A stretch of 64,000 bases of DNA, taken from CALKZN01 sp050633785 (lineage in GTDB: Bacteria > Pseudomonadota > Gammaproteobacteria > Arenicellales > Arenicellaceae). Below the pieces are notes generated by a model. That model saw only the letters and a list, made by a program, of their open reading frames with translations, ran no database searches and was not told the DNA's origin. A program made the translations under genes and the position numbers. How positions within the stretch are numbered: the stretch's first letter is position 1; each line of letters begins with the position of its first letter. Below are positions 45,039-53,439 of the stretch, piece by piece. Location of the stretch: the NCBI GenBank assembly GCA_050633785.1, contig JBOEHE010000033.1, positions 1-64,000 on the forward strand, in the 5' to 3' direction.

Positions 45039-46478
45039 ATGGATTTATTTGGCATCCAACCCGTCATTCTCGTCACCGATGCATTATTGCTGCTGTTGCT
45101 TGTCATCGTAGTGTCCTATGCTTGGTATGCACGCCGCCATGAACATTTGGCAAGCCCATGGAAACGTCTGGGTAAAGACAGTATTGCTATGGGTTGCCTG
45201 GCATTTTTGCTCGCTTATTCCATGGTTGGCCTTGCCGATTCAGTCCATTTTCGCCTACTGTTACCAAACGCAGAAAACTCTGAAGAAAACCAGAGTAGTT
45301 CCAGCAAAGTCTATTCTGCTGAAGTCATCAGCCTGCTGGATCTGGCTTTAACGCGCCTGCGCAATCAGGATGAAAAAACCTATTCAGCCCCCTTCGCCAC
45401 CCATCTGTTCAGTAAAGAATCGATTGAACAGGCCGATGGCAGCATGATTCGTGACTACCCTCGCCTTGAATTTGGCGGTGCGCATTTAATCGATGGCCAG
45501 AGTAAATCCAATGATATCCTGAAGCGTAGCGCAATTGGTTTGCTGTTTGGTTTATCAGGTTCACTGATTCTGCTCTGTTTAATAGGCGTTCGCCAAAGCA
45601 GAAAATACTCAAGCAACTGGCGTATGTCGATCTGCTCCATACTCAAACGTCAAACGCATTCCCAGTGGCGAGCATTCTGGATATGCAGTTCGATACTGAT
45701 CTGTATCAGCTGCATTCTGGTGCAGTTGTGTCAGGTCTATCATGTATTTGGTACCGATAAAATAGGTCAGGATGTTCTCTATCAGGCCTTAAAAAGCGTT
45801 CGTACTGGCTTACTGATTGGCACATTGACTACATTGATCATGCTGCCATTTGCTATTTTGATGGGCATAGCCGCTGGTTATTTTCGCGGTTGGATGGACG
45901 ATATAATTCAATATATTTATACCACACTGAACTCAATTCCCAGTGTGCTGTTGATTGCCTCTGCAGTGCTTATGCTGCAAGTCTATTTGAACAATAATGC
46001 GGAAGATTACAGCTCTGTGCTGGAACGGGCAGATATGCGCTTGCTGTTCTTGTGCATTATTCTTGGCATCACCAGTTGGACCAGCTTGTGCCGTTATCTG
46101 CGCGCAGAAACCTTGAAATTGCGTGAAATGGATTATATTGCAGCCGCGCGCAGTCAAGGAGTAGGCCACGCCACCATAATTACACGCCATATTCTGCCCA
46201 ATGTCATGCACATTGTTCTGATTACAGTTGCTCTGGATTTCAGTAGTCTGGTTCTGGCTGAAGCGGTATTGGCCTATGTACAAATCGGCGTTGACCCAAC
46301 AACAGAAAGTTGGGGCAATATGATCAATAGCGCCCGCCTTGAGATGGCGCGGGAGCCTATTGTCTGGTGGTCTTTGAGCGCAGCCTTTGTCTTCATGTTC
46401 GCACTGGTGTTGGCAGCAAACCTGTTTGCCGATGCAATACGCAACGCGTTGGACCCAAGGGAGCAGCACAATGACTGA
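45039..46478 (+). CDS. Peptide ABC transporter permease (YejE/DppC type), long form
   Basis: About 479 residues against a usual 300-340. The first 170 residues form an extra part with two membrane helices and a loop (up to LFGLSGSLILLCLIG), and the typical permease follows from about residue 230: VFGTDKIGQDVLYQAL, FAILMGIAAGYFRGWMDD, and the EAA loop MDYIAAARSQGVGHATII. The end is NALDPRE, as usual. The frame begins with a TTG at 45030 overlapping the previous stop; I prefer the ATG at 45039, but neither has a good ribosome site. Confidence 0.88.
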   Translation: MDLFGIQPVILVTDALLLLLLVIVVSYAWYARRHEHLASPWKRLGKDSIAMGCLAFLLAYSMVGLADSVHFRLLLPNAENSEENQSSSSKVYSAEVISLLDLALTRLRNQDEKTYSAPFATHLFSKESIEQADGSMIRDYPRLEFGGAHLIDGQSKSNDILKRSAIGLLFGLSGSLILLCLIGVRQSRKYSSNWRMSICSILKRQTHSQWRAFWICSSILICISCILVQLCQVYHVFGTDKIGQDVLYQALKSVRTGLLIGTLTTLIMLPFAILMGIAAGYFRGWMDDIIQYIYTTLNSIPSVLLIASAVLMLQVYLNNNAEDYSSVLERADMRLLFLCIILGITSWTSLCRYLRAETLKLREMDYIAAARSQGVGHATIITRHILPNVMHIVLITVALDFSSLVLAEAVLAYVQIGVDPTTESWGNMINSARLEMAREPIVWWSLSAAFVFMFALVLAANLFADAIRNALDPREQHND

Positions 46479-48153
46479 TGCCACCACAGACCACACAACT
46501 TTATTGCAGGTTAAGAATCTGAGCACCCACCTTGGCAGCAAGAGCAAACCTGTTGTTGCTGTTGATGGCATCAGTTTCAGTATCAAACCTGCAGAAACAT
46601 TTGCTTTGGTAGGTGAAAGCGGCAGCGGAAAGTCAATAACCGCACTGTCTATTATGCGTTTACTGCCTCGTTCAGGGCGCATTATCAACGGCAACATCAG
46701 CTATCAGCAACAAGATCTGCTACGACTCACTGAAGCAGAAATGCGTCAGGCCCGTGGAACCGGCATTGCCATGATTTTCCAGGAACCCATGACCTCATTA
46801 AACCCGGTAATGACAGTGGGTCAACAAATCAGTGAATCTATTTATAATGCTCAACCTGATATAAGTACAAGTGCGGCTACCCGAAAGGTACACGAGCTAC
46901 TGGATCTGGTTGGCATTAAAGATATCCATCGTTGCTCCAGTGAATACCCTCATCAATTTTCTGGAGGGATGCGCCAACGCGTTATGATTGCCATTGCTTT
47001 AGCCGGTGAACCAGAATTACTCATCGCAGATGAACCCACCACGGCCCTGGATGTGACTATTCAGGCTCAGGTGCTGGAACTGATTCAGGATATTCAGCGC
47101 CAACGCAATATGGCTTTAATGTTGGTCACTCATGATTTGGGGGTTGTCAAACAAATGGCAGATACCGTGGCAGTCATGCGTCAGGGTAAAATTATTGAGC
47201 AAACGGACAGCAAAACATTCTTCAAACAACCACAACAGGAGTATTCCCGTCGTCTGTTTGATTCCGTACCCACACTGGAAAAACGGGGGCGACGCCTGAG
47301 CACAGTAGAAGATGATGACAACATTGATGACACTCAGTACAAACAAAAACACTCCTCAATAGCCAGCGATGAAACACTCCTGTCCATCAACGATTTGCAA
47401 ACCTATTTCCCCATTAAACGGGGTATATTCAAACGCACTGTGGGCTATGTTAAAGCGGTTGATGGCGTTTCACTCACCATAAAAAGTGGCAAAACCCTGG
47501 CCTTGGTAGGTGAATCAGGCTCTGGCAAATCCACTCTAGCGAAGACGATCATTCGCTTACTGAAGCCTCATTCAGGTCATATTGAATTCAATGGTCAGGA
47601 CTTAAGCTCCTTAAGTGGGCGTGACATGTGCGCACTTCGCTCAGATTTGCAAATTGTTTTTCAAGATCCCTATTCCTCGATGAACCCCCGCATGCTGGTT
47701 CGTGATATTTTATCAGAGGGCATGAAAGCCTTGAAAATCGGCAATGCCCAGGCACGCACAGAACGCATGCTGGAATTGCTTGAACTGACAGGCCTGCCGG
47801 CAGACAGTTTAAACCGTTACCCCCGTCAATTCTCAGGGGGCCAACGCCAGCGCCTGTGCATTGCACGAGCTTTGGCAGTTGATCCAAAGCTTATTGTCTG
47901 CGATGAACCCACCAGTGCATTGGATGTCTCGGTGCAAGCGCAGATTCTCAACTTGCTTAAAGATCTGCAAAATCGACTGGGCCTGTCATACTTGTTTATC
48001 ACACATAATATCTCTGTCGTCAGTTATATTGCCGATGAAGTGGCTGTGATGCATGACGGCAGAATTGTTGAATACGGTACTGTTGAAAATGTTCTGCTCA
48101 AACCACAACATGATTATACTCGCCAGTTAATGGCCGCAGTTCCACAACTTTAG
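46471..48153 (+). CDS. Peptide ABC transporter ATPase, fused double domain (YejF type)
   Basis: 560 residues with two complete ABC domains. Both have Walker A ALVGESGSGKS, at about residues 45 and 361; the signatures are HQFSGGMRQRV and RQFSGGQRQRL, and the Walker B segments IADEPTTALD and VCDEPTSALD. The linker (TVEDDDN... region) is acidic. It powers the two permeases. The ATG at 46471 overlaps the permease by 8 bp, after AAGGGAGC; the frame is open further upstream to 46387. Confidence 0.93.
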   Translation: MTDATTDHTTLLQVKNLSTHLGSKSKPVVAVDGISFSIKPAETFALVGESGSGKSITALSIMRLLPRSGRIINGNISYQQQDLLRLTEAEMRQARGTGIAMIFQEPMTSLNPVMTVGQQISESIYNAQPDISTSAATRKVHELLDLVGIKDIHRCSSEYPHQFSGGMRQRVMIAIALAGEPELLIADEPTTALDVTIQAQVLELIQDIQRQRNMALMLVTHDLGVVKQMADTVAVMRQGKIIEQTDSKTFFKQPQQEYSRRLFDSVPTLEKRGRRLSTVEDDDNIDDTQYKQKHSSIASDETLLSINDLQTYFPIKRGIFKRTVGYVKAVDGVSLTIKSGKTLALVGESGSGKSTLAKTIIRLLKPHSGHIEFNGQDLSSLSGRDMCALRSDLQIVFQDPYSSMNPRMLVRDILSEGMKALKIGNAQARTERMLELLELTGLPADSLNRYPRQFSGGQRQRLCIARALAVDPKLIVCDEPTSALDVSVQAQILNLLKDLQNRLGLSYLFITHNISVVSYIADEVAVMHDGRIVEYGTVENVLLKPQHDYTRQLMAAVPQL

Positions 48154-48662
48154 ACCCAGTTGACGCGTATTATTCCCCTCAAACCCGGTATGCGATGATC
48201 ATAATTCAGCTGAAATGATCACTGCCTCTTGTTCAGCAGGCGAACCACTCACAAGCAACTTAATAGATGCTTTAAGCCAAGGTTGGCAGCCCAGAGCAAT
48301 GCATAAGTAAACATCCACCATGTCAGACACTATTCCATCCTTGCTTCCACATCCAAGAACTGAAGATGGTTACAAGTTTCCAGACCCACCCCTATCTATG
48401 CCTGTTTAAGGTAAATAGTAATATTTTCATAAAATCCTCTTTACGTGGGAAATATTCCCACGTATACTAAAAAGGTAATTGAGCATCACTCAAATACCAC
48501 ACTATATATTTCACTCTCTTTTTCAGGGAGGCTAATTGGGTCAAACCATTTAACTCTACGATTGAATTTTTCCCTTTTGAATCATTTCTGAGTATTAGCC
48601 TCCCTTTAAAAACACAGCTACACGAGGCCCTGAAACACCGAATAAAGCGCAAGATCTGAATC
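48154..48662. other. 509-bp gap with one palindrome
   Basis: No gene is convincing on either strand. The segment holds the palindrome at 48445-48461 and several short AT-rich runs. The minus-strand frame at 48467-48730 overlaps the next gene and has no ribosome site. Confidence 0.5.
48445..48461. promoter_or_regulatory. Recurring GTGGGAA palindrome, copy upstream of a membrane protein
   Basis: GTGGGAAATATTCCCAC, extended to TAC...GTA over 48442-48464 with a single mismatched pair near the centre. It is about 200 bp before the membrane-protein gene at 48663, in the same relative position as the copies at 23.5 and 35.2 kb: intergenic, not inside a gene. Confidence 0.6.
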
Positions 48663-49253
48663 ATGATTTCAATCCACTTAAAGAACAGTATTACTTTCCT
48701 GGTGTGTTTACTTTTATTGCAGACCAACACCGTATTGGCATCAAACTCAGACAGCCTTATCGGTACTGGTTCTATTAAAACAACTATCGCTGCTGACCGC
48801 TACAGCCTCCAGCACAAGCAACACAACCGGATATACAGTGTACAAAACAAGCGATATGAACCATTCAATTGGTTCAACTCGCTGTTTGCCATGCTGTTAT
48901 TAATTGGCTCGGTGATGTCGATAACAAGCTGCCTTACCAATCCACTGTCTGGCTCCAAACGCCTTATTAATCATTCTCTTTGCAACAAACTGGCTGCCAT
49001 CAACGGTCTGGTCGGATTTATCCTGCTTTGCAGTGGAGGCCTGGGGTTGTTATTGGGTTTACTACCCTTTTCACTATCTACATCAGTGCTTGCAGTATTG
49101 AGCCTGCTGACCGGTCTGGTCTTGAGTGAAACGAATTTCCTTAACAAAATAGATGAGTTCAACCCCTATATTGAAAAAGCTCAGAACCTGACTGTTCCAG
49201 TAAGCTTGACTGCTATCGTTTTCAGTTTGCTGAACCTGACAGAGATTATTTAA
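48663..49253 (+). CDS. Hypothetical membrane protein with signal peptide
   Basis: 196 residues. An N-terminal signal (ITFLVCLLLLQTNTVLAS) is followed by a polar stretch (about 28-65), then three or four membrane segments: NSLFAMLLLIGSVMSITSCL, a pair around GLVGFILLCSGGLGLLLGLL and LSTSVLAVLSLLTGLVL, and a final one. No family is recognised. It stands alone between an ABC importer and a GNAT gene, downstream of a GTGGGAA palindrome. Confidence 0.65.
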   Translation: MISIHLKNSITFLVCLLLLQTNTVLASNSDSLIGTGSIKTTIAADRYSLQHKQHNRIYSVQNKRYEPFNWFNSLFAMLLLIGSVMSITSCLTNPLSGSKRLINHSLCNKLAAINGLVGFILLCSGGLGLLLGLLPFSLSTSVLAVLSLLTGLVLSETNFLNKIDEFNPYIEKAQNLTVPVSLTAIVFSLLNLTEII

Positions 49254-49284
49254 CTTTTGCAGAACATTGCTTACACACTCTGTA

Positions 49285-49731
49285 TTATAAAACTACCACA
49301 GCAATAACGGTTCCGTCGTCTCTATCACCAACTTCCTTAAACCCATAAGCAGCATACAGTTTTTTTGCAATTCTGTTTTTCGGAGAGTAATACACATCAA
49401 CATATCTGCACCGTTCATACGATTTAATTTCCTCAAGTAATATCCCCAAAGCAGTTTTCCCTATACCAGTATTTTGATGTTTCCGATCTATCATGAAACG
49501 CCAGATAGTACAGTCATCTTTATCCTGTTCACCTTCGCCAAATTCATACTCCAGAAATCCTACGACTGTATCACCTAGACAAATTGCTCGAAGGTAACAT
49601 GCTGGAGAAAATCTAGATTCAGCAATGGAAAGCAAGTTTGATGGCAAAAACTGTTGCTGTGACTTTTCAAGCTCCAGTTCAATAACGTCATTGAAGTTTT
49701 CCCTCACAACATCCACCAGGTTTACTTGCAT
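49285..49731 (-). CDS. GNAT-family N-acetyltransferase
   Basis: 148 residues with an acetyl-CoA-binding signature DRKHQNTGIGKTALGILLEEI and the preceding strand IWRFMID; the last strand reads YRYVDVYYSPKNRIAKKLYAAYGFKEVG in spirit, i.e. the usual N..A...Y...GF end. It would transfer acetyl groups to an amine of a small molecule or protein; the substrate is unknown. It is a single gene, closely convergent with the membrane protein. Confidence 0.85.
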   Translation of the reverse strand: MQVNLVDVVRENFNDVIELELEKSQQQFLPSNLLSIAESRFSPACYLRAICLGDTVVGFLEYEFGEGEQDKDDCTIWRFMIDRKHQNTGIGKTALGILLEEIKSYERCRYVDVYYSPKNRIAKKLYAAYGFKEVGDRDDGTVIAVVVL

Positions 49732-49822
49732 TTTAGATACACCATTAGTAAAACAACGTTGTGCTAGCGGTTCACTGACACCTTGCTGTTATGAGTTCAT
49801 TACATCGGTTTATTGTTGAAAA

Positions 49823-50119
49823 CTATACTGGATAGTCAAATACCACAATATCTTCCAGCAAAGGACTAAACACCTCTTTAAGTGCGTCATGTTCAGGATG
49901 TGGTAAATAATGTTCACGGGCCTCATCGCTCGAAAAAGTCATAAGAACCGAATGCGTATAACCTTTATTCAAATTCTCCGGACTATCATTAACTCCCCAT
50001 TCAATGGAATTAACACCCTCAATTTTACTCGGCATTGATTCAAATAATAGCCTCAATCCATCTATTTGTGATGGTTCAGCAGAGGTTTTAAACTTGATCA
50101 GCAATATATGTCTTATCAT
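49823..50119 (-). CDS. Dabb-type (stress-responsive alpha/beta barrel) protein
   Basis: 98 residues. IRHILLIKFKTSAEPSQID, the SIEWGVNDSPENLNKGYTHS loop, VLMTFSSDEAREHYLPHPEH and the end VFDYPV follow the Dabb pattern (PF07876), a dimeric ferredoxin-like barrel. Some members bind or cleave small molecules; most have unknown roles. I start at the ATG at 50119, since AAGAGA precedes it and the upstream seven codons do not look conserved. Confidence 0.85.
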   Translation of the reverse strand: MIRHILLIKFKTSAEPSQIDGLRLLFESMPSKIEGVNSIEWGVNDSPENLNKGYTHSVLMTFSSDEAREHYLPHPEHDALKEVFSPLLEDIVVFDYPV

Positions 50120-50190
50120 TATTTTTCTCTTATACAACACTTCGACATCAGACAGTAAATGAATTCACCGACGTGTTACGAGCAGCTTGC

Positions 50191-50382
50191 CTAGAAGTTA
50201 AATATGCTTGCAATAGCATCTATAACAACAGGTGTTGCTATGCTTAAAATGGCCAATCCAATAATTAAACCTGTAAGAACATTAAAACCTGTAAATAAGG
50301 CATAACCAGACGCAGCTATTAATACAAAAGAGCTTATTGTTCCAAACACTCGCCTGATGAAAGGTTTATCTTTACGGCTCAT
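50191..50382 (-). CDS. Small two-helix membrane protein
   Basis: 63 residues: a basic N-terminus (SRKDKPFIRR), then two hydrophobic segments (FGTISSFVLIAASGYALFTG and VLTGLIIGLAILSIATPVV) and little else. A weak GAG lies upstream of the ATG at 50382. The family is unknown. Membrane hairpins of this size are often accessory or toxin-like, but nothing here allows a decision. Confidence 0.5.
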   Translation of the reverse strand: MSRKDKPFIRRVFGTISSFVLIAASGYALFTGFNVLTGLIIGLAILSIATPVVIDAIASIFNF

Positions 50383-50559
50383 TTGAACTTACTCATAAAT
50401 TTTATATAGAGCGTACGCATTCAGCACCTTTTGACAACATAAGCAATCTCTGCCTGCTTTCTGATTCAACTATAAAATAGCAACTGCCTCTTTTAATAGC
50501 AAGAATGTTATCACCATGCTCATTTAACAACTAAGATCTTTCTTAGCGCTAGAATTCAC

Positions 50560-51951
50560 CTACAAACAAATCACCGCCATATCTGTTTGTGCCCCTTTAA
50601 TCGGAAAACACACTTCTTCCTGCCTGGGTTGAATGCCATACCGGATGCCAGCACCGAGATTATGACAACTTGTGCCCTCCTGCAGACGGAAATTGCCAGC
50701 CACGGGGTTGATAAACTGCGGGGCGGTTTCAAGGCTATTCAGATCCTGTCCAACTTCATTCTGAAATTCTGCCAGAGTATAGTTATCACCAAGCACACCG
50801 CGTGAATCCGAGGAAAAGAAATCAAACACCTGTTGACCAGAGTTCTGATAAAAGCAGTTTTTGTACGCTGATAAATCAATACCATCGTTGTATTGTTCAT
50901 CACTGCCATAACGCCAAATGCTGTAGTCGCTGTTGTAGAGCACATTATGGTGAATGGATGTCTGCTTAGCCCCCAGACCAAACAAGCCATTATAAGAACC
51001 GTTATTACTGCCAGCATTCAGACCAATGCCGCCATCTACAATGGTGTTATAAGCGATCACTGTTCCAGTGGTAAATAAGGCCTGAGTCCCATCTTCATGG
51101 TGCAGAGAGATTCCTGAGCCAACTATCAAATTATCCATAATTTCAACCCTGTTTTGATTCAACTGAATGGCCGTTCGACTCAAATTATGAAAGTGATTAT
51201 CAAGGATCTGGGTAAATCCACCAGCCCCTATAGAGGCTTCTCCATGTTTGTAATAAATGCCTCCGCCAGCTCCATAAAACTCATTATTGCGGACAATAAC
51301 ATCTCTGGCACGGAAAAATTTCAGATAAAACCCCACTTGGTCAGTCACTGGTTTAGGCAGGTAATCGTGAAAAATGCTGTCTTCAATGACCACTGATTTA
51401 TAGCCCAACACTGAAATAAAGCCAGAGTTATCATTGTATTGAATGTTATGAATATGCATATTGCGGAAGGTAACGTTCTGAGAGTCACCATTCGCCACCA
51501 GAGAAACACCACCATTAAAACAATCACGAATAGTCAGGTTTTCAAATATCAGATGAGAGTGCCTTTCGATAAAAACGCAAGTCTTCGAAAAGTCACCTTT
51601 GATAACCGCTGTTTCTCCAGGATATCCTTTGATGGTAATTGGTCCGTCTGCCGTGGGTTGCGGGTTGGCAAAGTTAAAATATTTTTCCAGATTCAACACT
51701 ACATCATGGTCGTCAATAAAGTGGGTTTGTGTATATTCACCACCTCGCAGATATAAAAAATCACCTTGCGATAACAACGGTAATATTTGCGACAACCTCC
51801 CCGGTGTTCGCAATTGGCCATCGCCTGTGCCCATCGGCGTTACATATAGACACTTAGAACCATTTTCCGCTTCACAGACAGATGAATTACCAAACCCACT
51901 TAAGGGTACCCAACACCCGAGTAGCAAAGTGGCCAGTTTGATTGTACGCAT
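50560..51951 (-). CDS. Secreted right-handed beta-helix protein with C-terminal Cys motif (1)
   Basis: 463 residues. The ATG at 51951 follows AGGAGGGAATTTA; the longer open frame to 52008 is unlikely. Signal peptide IKLATLLLGCWVPLSG. Parallel beta-helix coils start with SKCLYVTPMGTGDGQL and LRGGEYTQTH, then NLTIRDCFNGGVSL, IIVRNNEF-like and GSGISLHHEDG turns, typical of pectate-lyase-like or polysaccharide-degrading proteins. It ends in CFPIKGAQTDMAVICL. It is last in a five-gene operon and closely similar in layout to the next gene. Confidence 0.85.
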   Translation of the reverse strand: MRTIKLATLLLGCWVPLSGFGNSSVCEAENGSKCLYVTPMGTGDGQLRTPGRLSQILPLLSQGDFLYLRGGEYTQTHFIDDHDVVLNLEKYFNFANPQPTADGPITIKGYPGETAVIKGDFSKTCVFIERHSHLIFENLTIRDCFNGGVSLVANGDSQNVTFRNMHIHNIQYNDNSGFISVLGYKSVVIEDSIFHDYLPKPVTDQVGFYLKFFRARDVIVRNNEFYGAGGGIYYKHGEASIGAGGFTQILDNHFHNLSRTAIQLNQNRVEIMDNLIVGSGISLHHEDGTQALFTTGTVIAYNTIVDGGIGLNAGSNNGSYNGLFGLGAKQTSIHHNVLYNSDYSIWRYGSDEQYNDGIDLSAYKNCFYQNSGQQVFDFFSSDSRGVLGDNYTLAEFQNEVGQDLNSLETAPQFINPVAGNFRLQEGTSCHNLGAGIRYGIQPRQEEVCFPIKGAQTDMAVICL

Positions 51952-51979
51952 TAAATTCCCTCCTACCATCACAGTGTAT

Positions 51980-53374
51980 CTACAGGCAAACGATGGACAT
52001 CTGACCATTGTTCATTTTAAGGGGCAGGCACATTGATTGGTCAACTTCTAACTGATCGAAACGCACCCCAGCTCCCAAGGCCTTACAGGCAGAATCATCC
52101 GCCAGACGATAGTTCTTATTAGCTGGATCAATAAATTTGGGATCAGCTTCCACACTGTTCAGATCAAAACCTTCAAGCTGTTTAAATTGCTCCAAAGTAT
52201 AAGTATCTCCCAAAGGCCCACCAATATTATCGGCAGCAAAATAGCCAATTTGCTGCTGGCCACTATCCTGGTAGAAACAGTTGCTATGCGAAACCAGACC
52301 AATACCCTCCTGGTACGCCTGATCAGAGCCATACTGCCAGATCGTATACTCACTGTTATAAAAAACGTTATGCGTCATGCTTGGTCGCAAAGCCCCTACA
52401 GAGGGGCCACTGCGAACCTGACCAGCACCAAGACCGGCATCAATGATCGTATTGTGATGAACTTTGGCATCCATGGTATTAGGTGACAAGGTACCGTCCT
52501 GGTTAGAGTGAATCGCCAGATGTGTCCCTATCAGCAGATTGTCATACACTTCCGCACGGTTCTGATTGAAGTGAATACCGGTGCCGGGAAGATCATATAA
52601 AATATTACCATGGATACGGGTGAAACCACCTTGGCCTAGCACAGCTTCCCCATGTTTATAATACATACCAGAACAGGTGCGATAGATTTCGTTATTGCGC
52701 ACCGTTAAGTCAACCGCTCGAAAATAGATCAGAGCTGTGCCACGGCAATCTGAAGTCAGCAAATCGTCTCTGGTGCCTTCATAGTAATGATCTCGAAAAA
52801 CATTGTTCTCGATCACCACTGCCTTGCTACTATGAACAAAAACCCCTCCCATATTGTCAGTGGCAACAATTTCCTCAAACAGTGAATTGCGTACTTGCAC
52901 ATAATTCGCAGCGATATCATTGCCAATTCGAATACCCGCCCCTCTACACTGTCTCACCGTCAAACCATCAAAATGCACACCTGCTTTATCAAGAACGATG
53001 CACTGGCGTGTGTAATCCCCTTGAATAATCGCTTGCTTTGGCTGCAGGCTTCGAACCACCACAGGATTCTGTTCAGTGGGAGCAGGCGCCTGGAAGTTAT
53101 AAAATTTATCGAAGTTGATAATCGCCTGCAAATCGTAATGCGCATACAAGTCACTGTAGATACCGGGCAGAAGATACAAAACATCTCCACCAGATAATTT
53201 ATTTCCCGCTTCTTCTATCGCGCAGGGTTGGTTATAGGAACAAATATTGCCTGTCCCTGCAGGAGATGCAAACCAACACTCATCACTAGCCTCACACTGA
53301 GGCTCTGAGCTGCTTGCCAAGACAGGGCTAAGCATCAAGGTAATTCCCAATAAAAACCTTTTTATTATTGCCAT
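51980..53374 (-). CDS. Secreted right-handed beta-helix protein with C-terminal Cys motif (2)
   Basis: 464 residues. Signal peptide FLLGITLMLSPVLASS. The mature part starts with ECWFASPAGTGNICSYNQ and LLPGIYSDLYAHYDLQA, then coils like GLTVRQCRGAGIRI, VVIENNVFRDHYYE and LTVRNNEIYRTCSGMYYKHGEA. The last motif is also in the preceding gene (YYKHGEA), so the two are paralogues. It ends CLPLKMNNGQMSIVCL. The start has GAAGGAAATG upstream of ATG at 53374. Confidence 0.86.
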   Translation of the reverse strand: MAIIKRFLLGITLMLSPVLASSSEPQCEASDECWFASPAGTGNICSYNQPCAIEEAGNKLSGGDVLYLLPGIYSDLYAHYDLQAIINFDKFYNFQAPAPTEQNPVVVRSLQPKQAIIQGDYTRQCIVLDKAGVHFDGLTVRQCRGAGIRIGNDIAANYVQVRNSLFEEIVATDNMGGVFVHSSKAVVIENNVFRDHYYEGTRDDLLTSDCRGTALIYFRAVDLTVRNNEIYRTCSGMYYKHGEAVLGQGGFTRIHGNILYDLPGTGIHFNQNRAEVYDNLLIGTHLAIHSNQDGTLSPNTMDAKVHHNTIIDAGLGAGQVRSGPSVGALRPSMTHNVFYNSEYTIWQYGSDQAYQEGIGLVSHSNCFYQDSGQQQIGYFAADNIGGPLGDTYTLEQFKQLEGFDLNSVEADPKFIDPANKNYRLADDSACKALGAGVRFDQLEVDQSMCLPLKMNNGQMSIVCL

Positions 53375-53439
53375 AACAACATTTCCTTCTTTAATTAAGA
53401 ATTTACAAAAAATATTTTCTTGCCATCAGTCAATCCGAC

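Noticed and set aside
45933..46697. Long minus-strand frame of 254 codons
   Set aside because: It is antisense to the permease and ATPase genes, both with clear family motifs, and its product is unlike any known protein.
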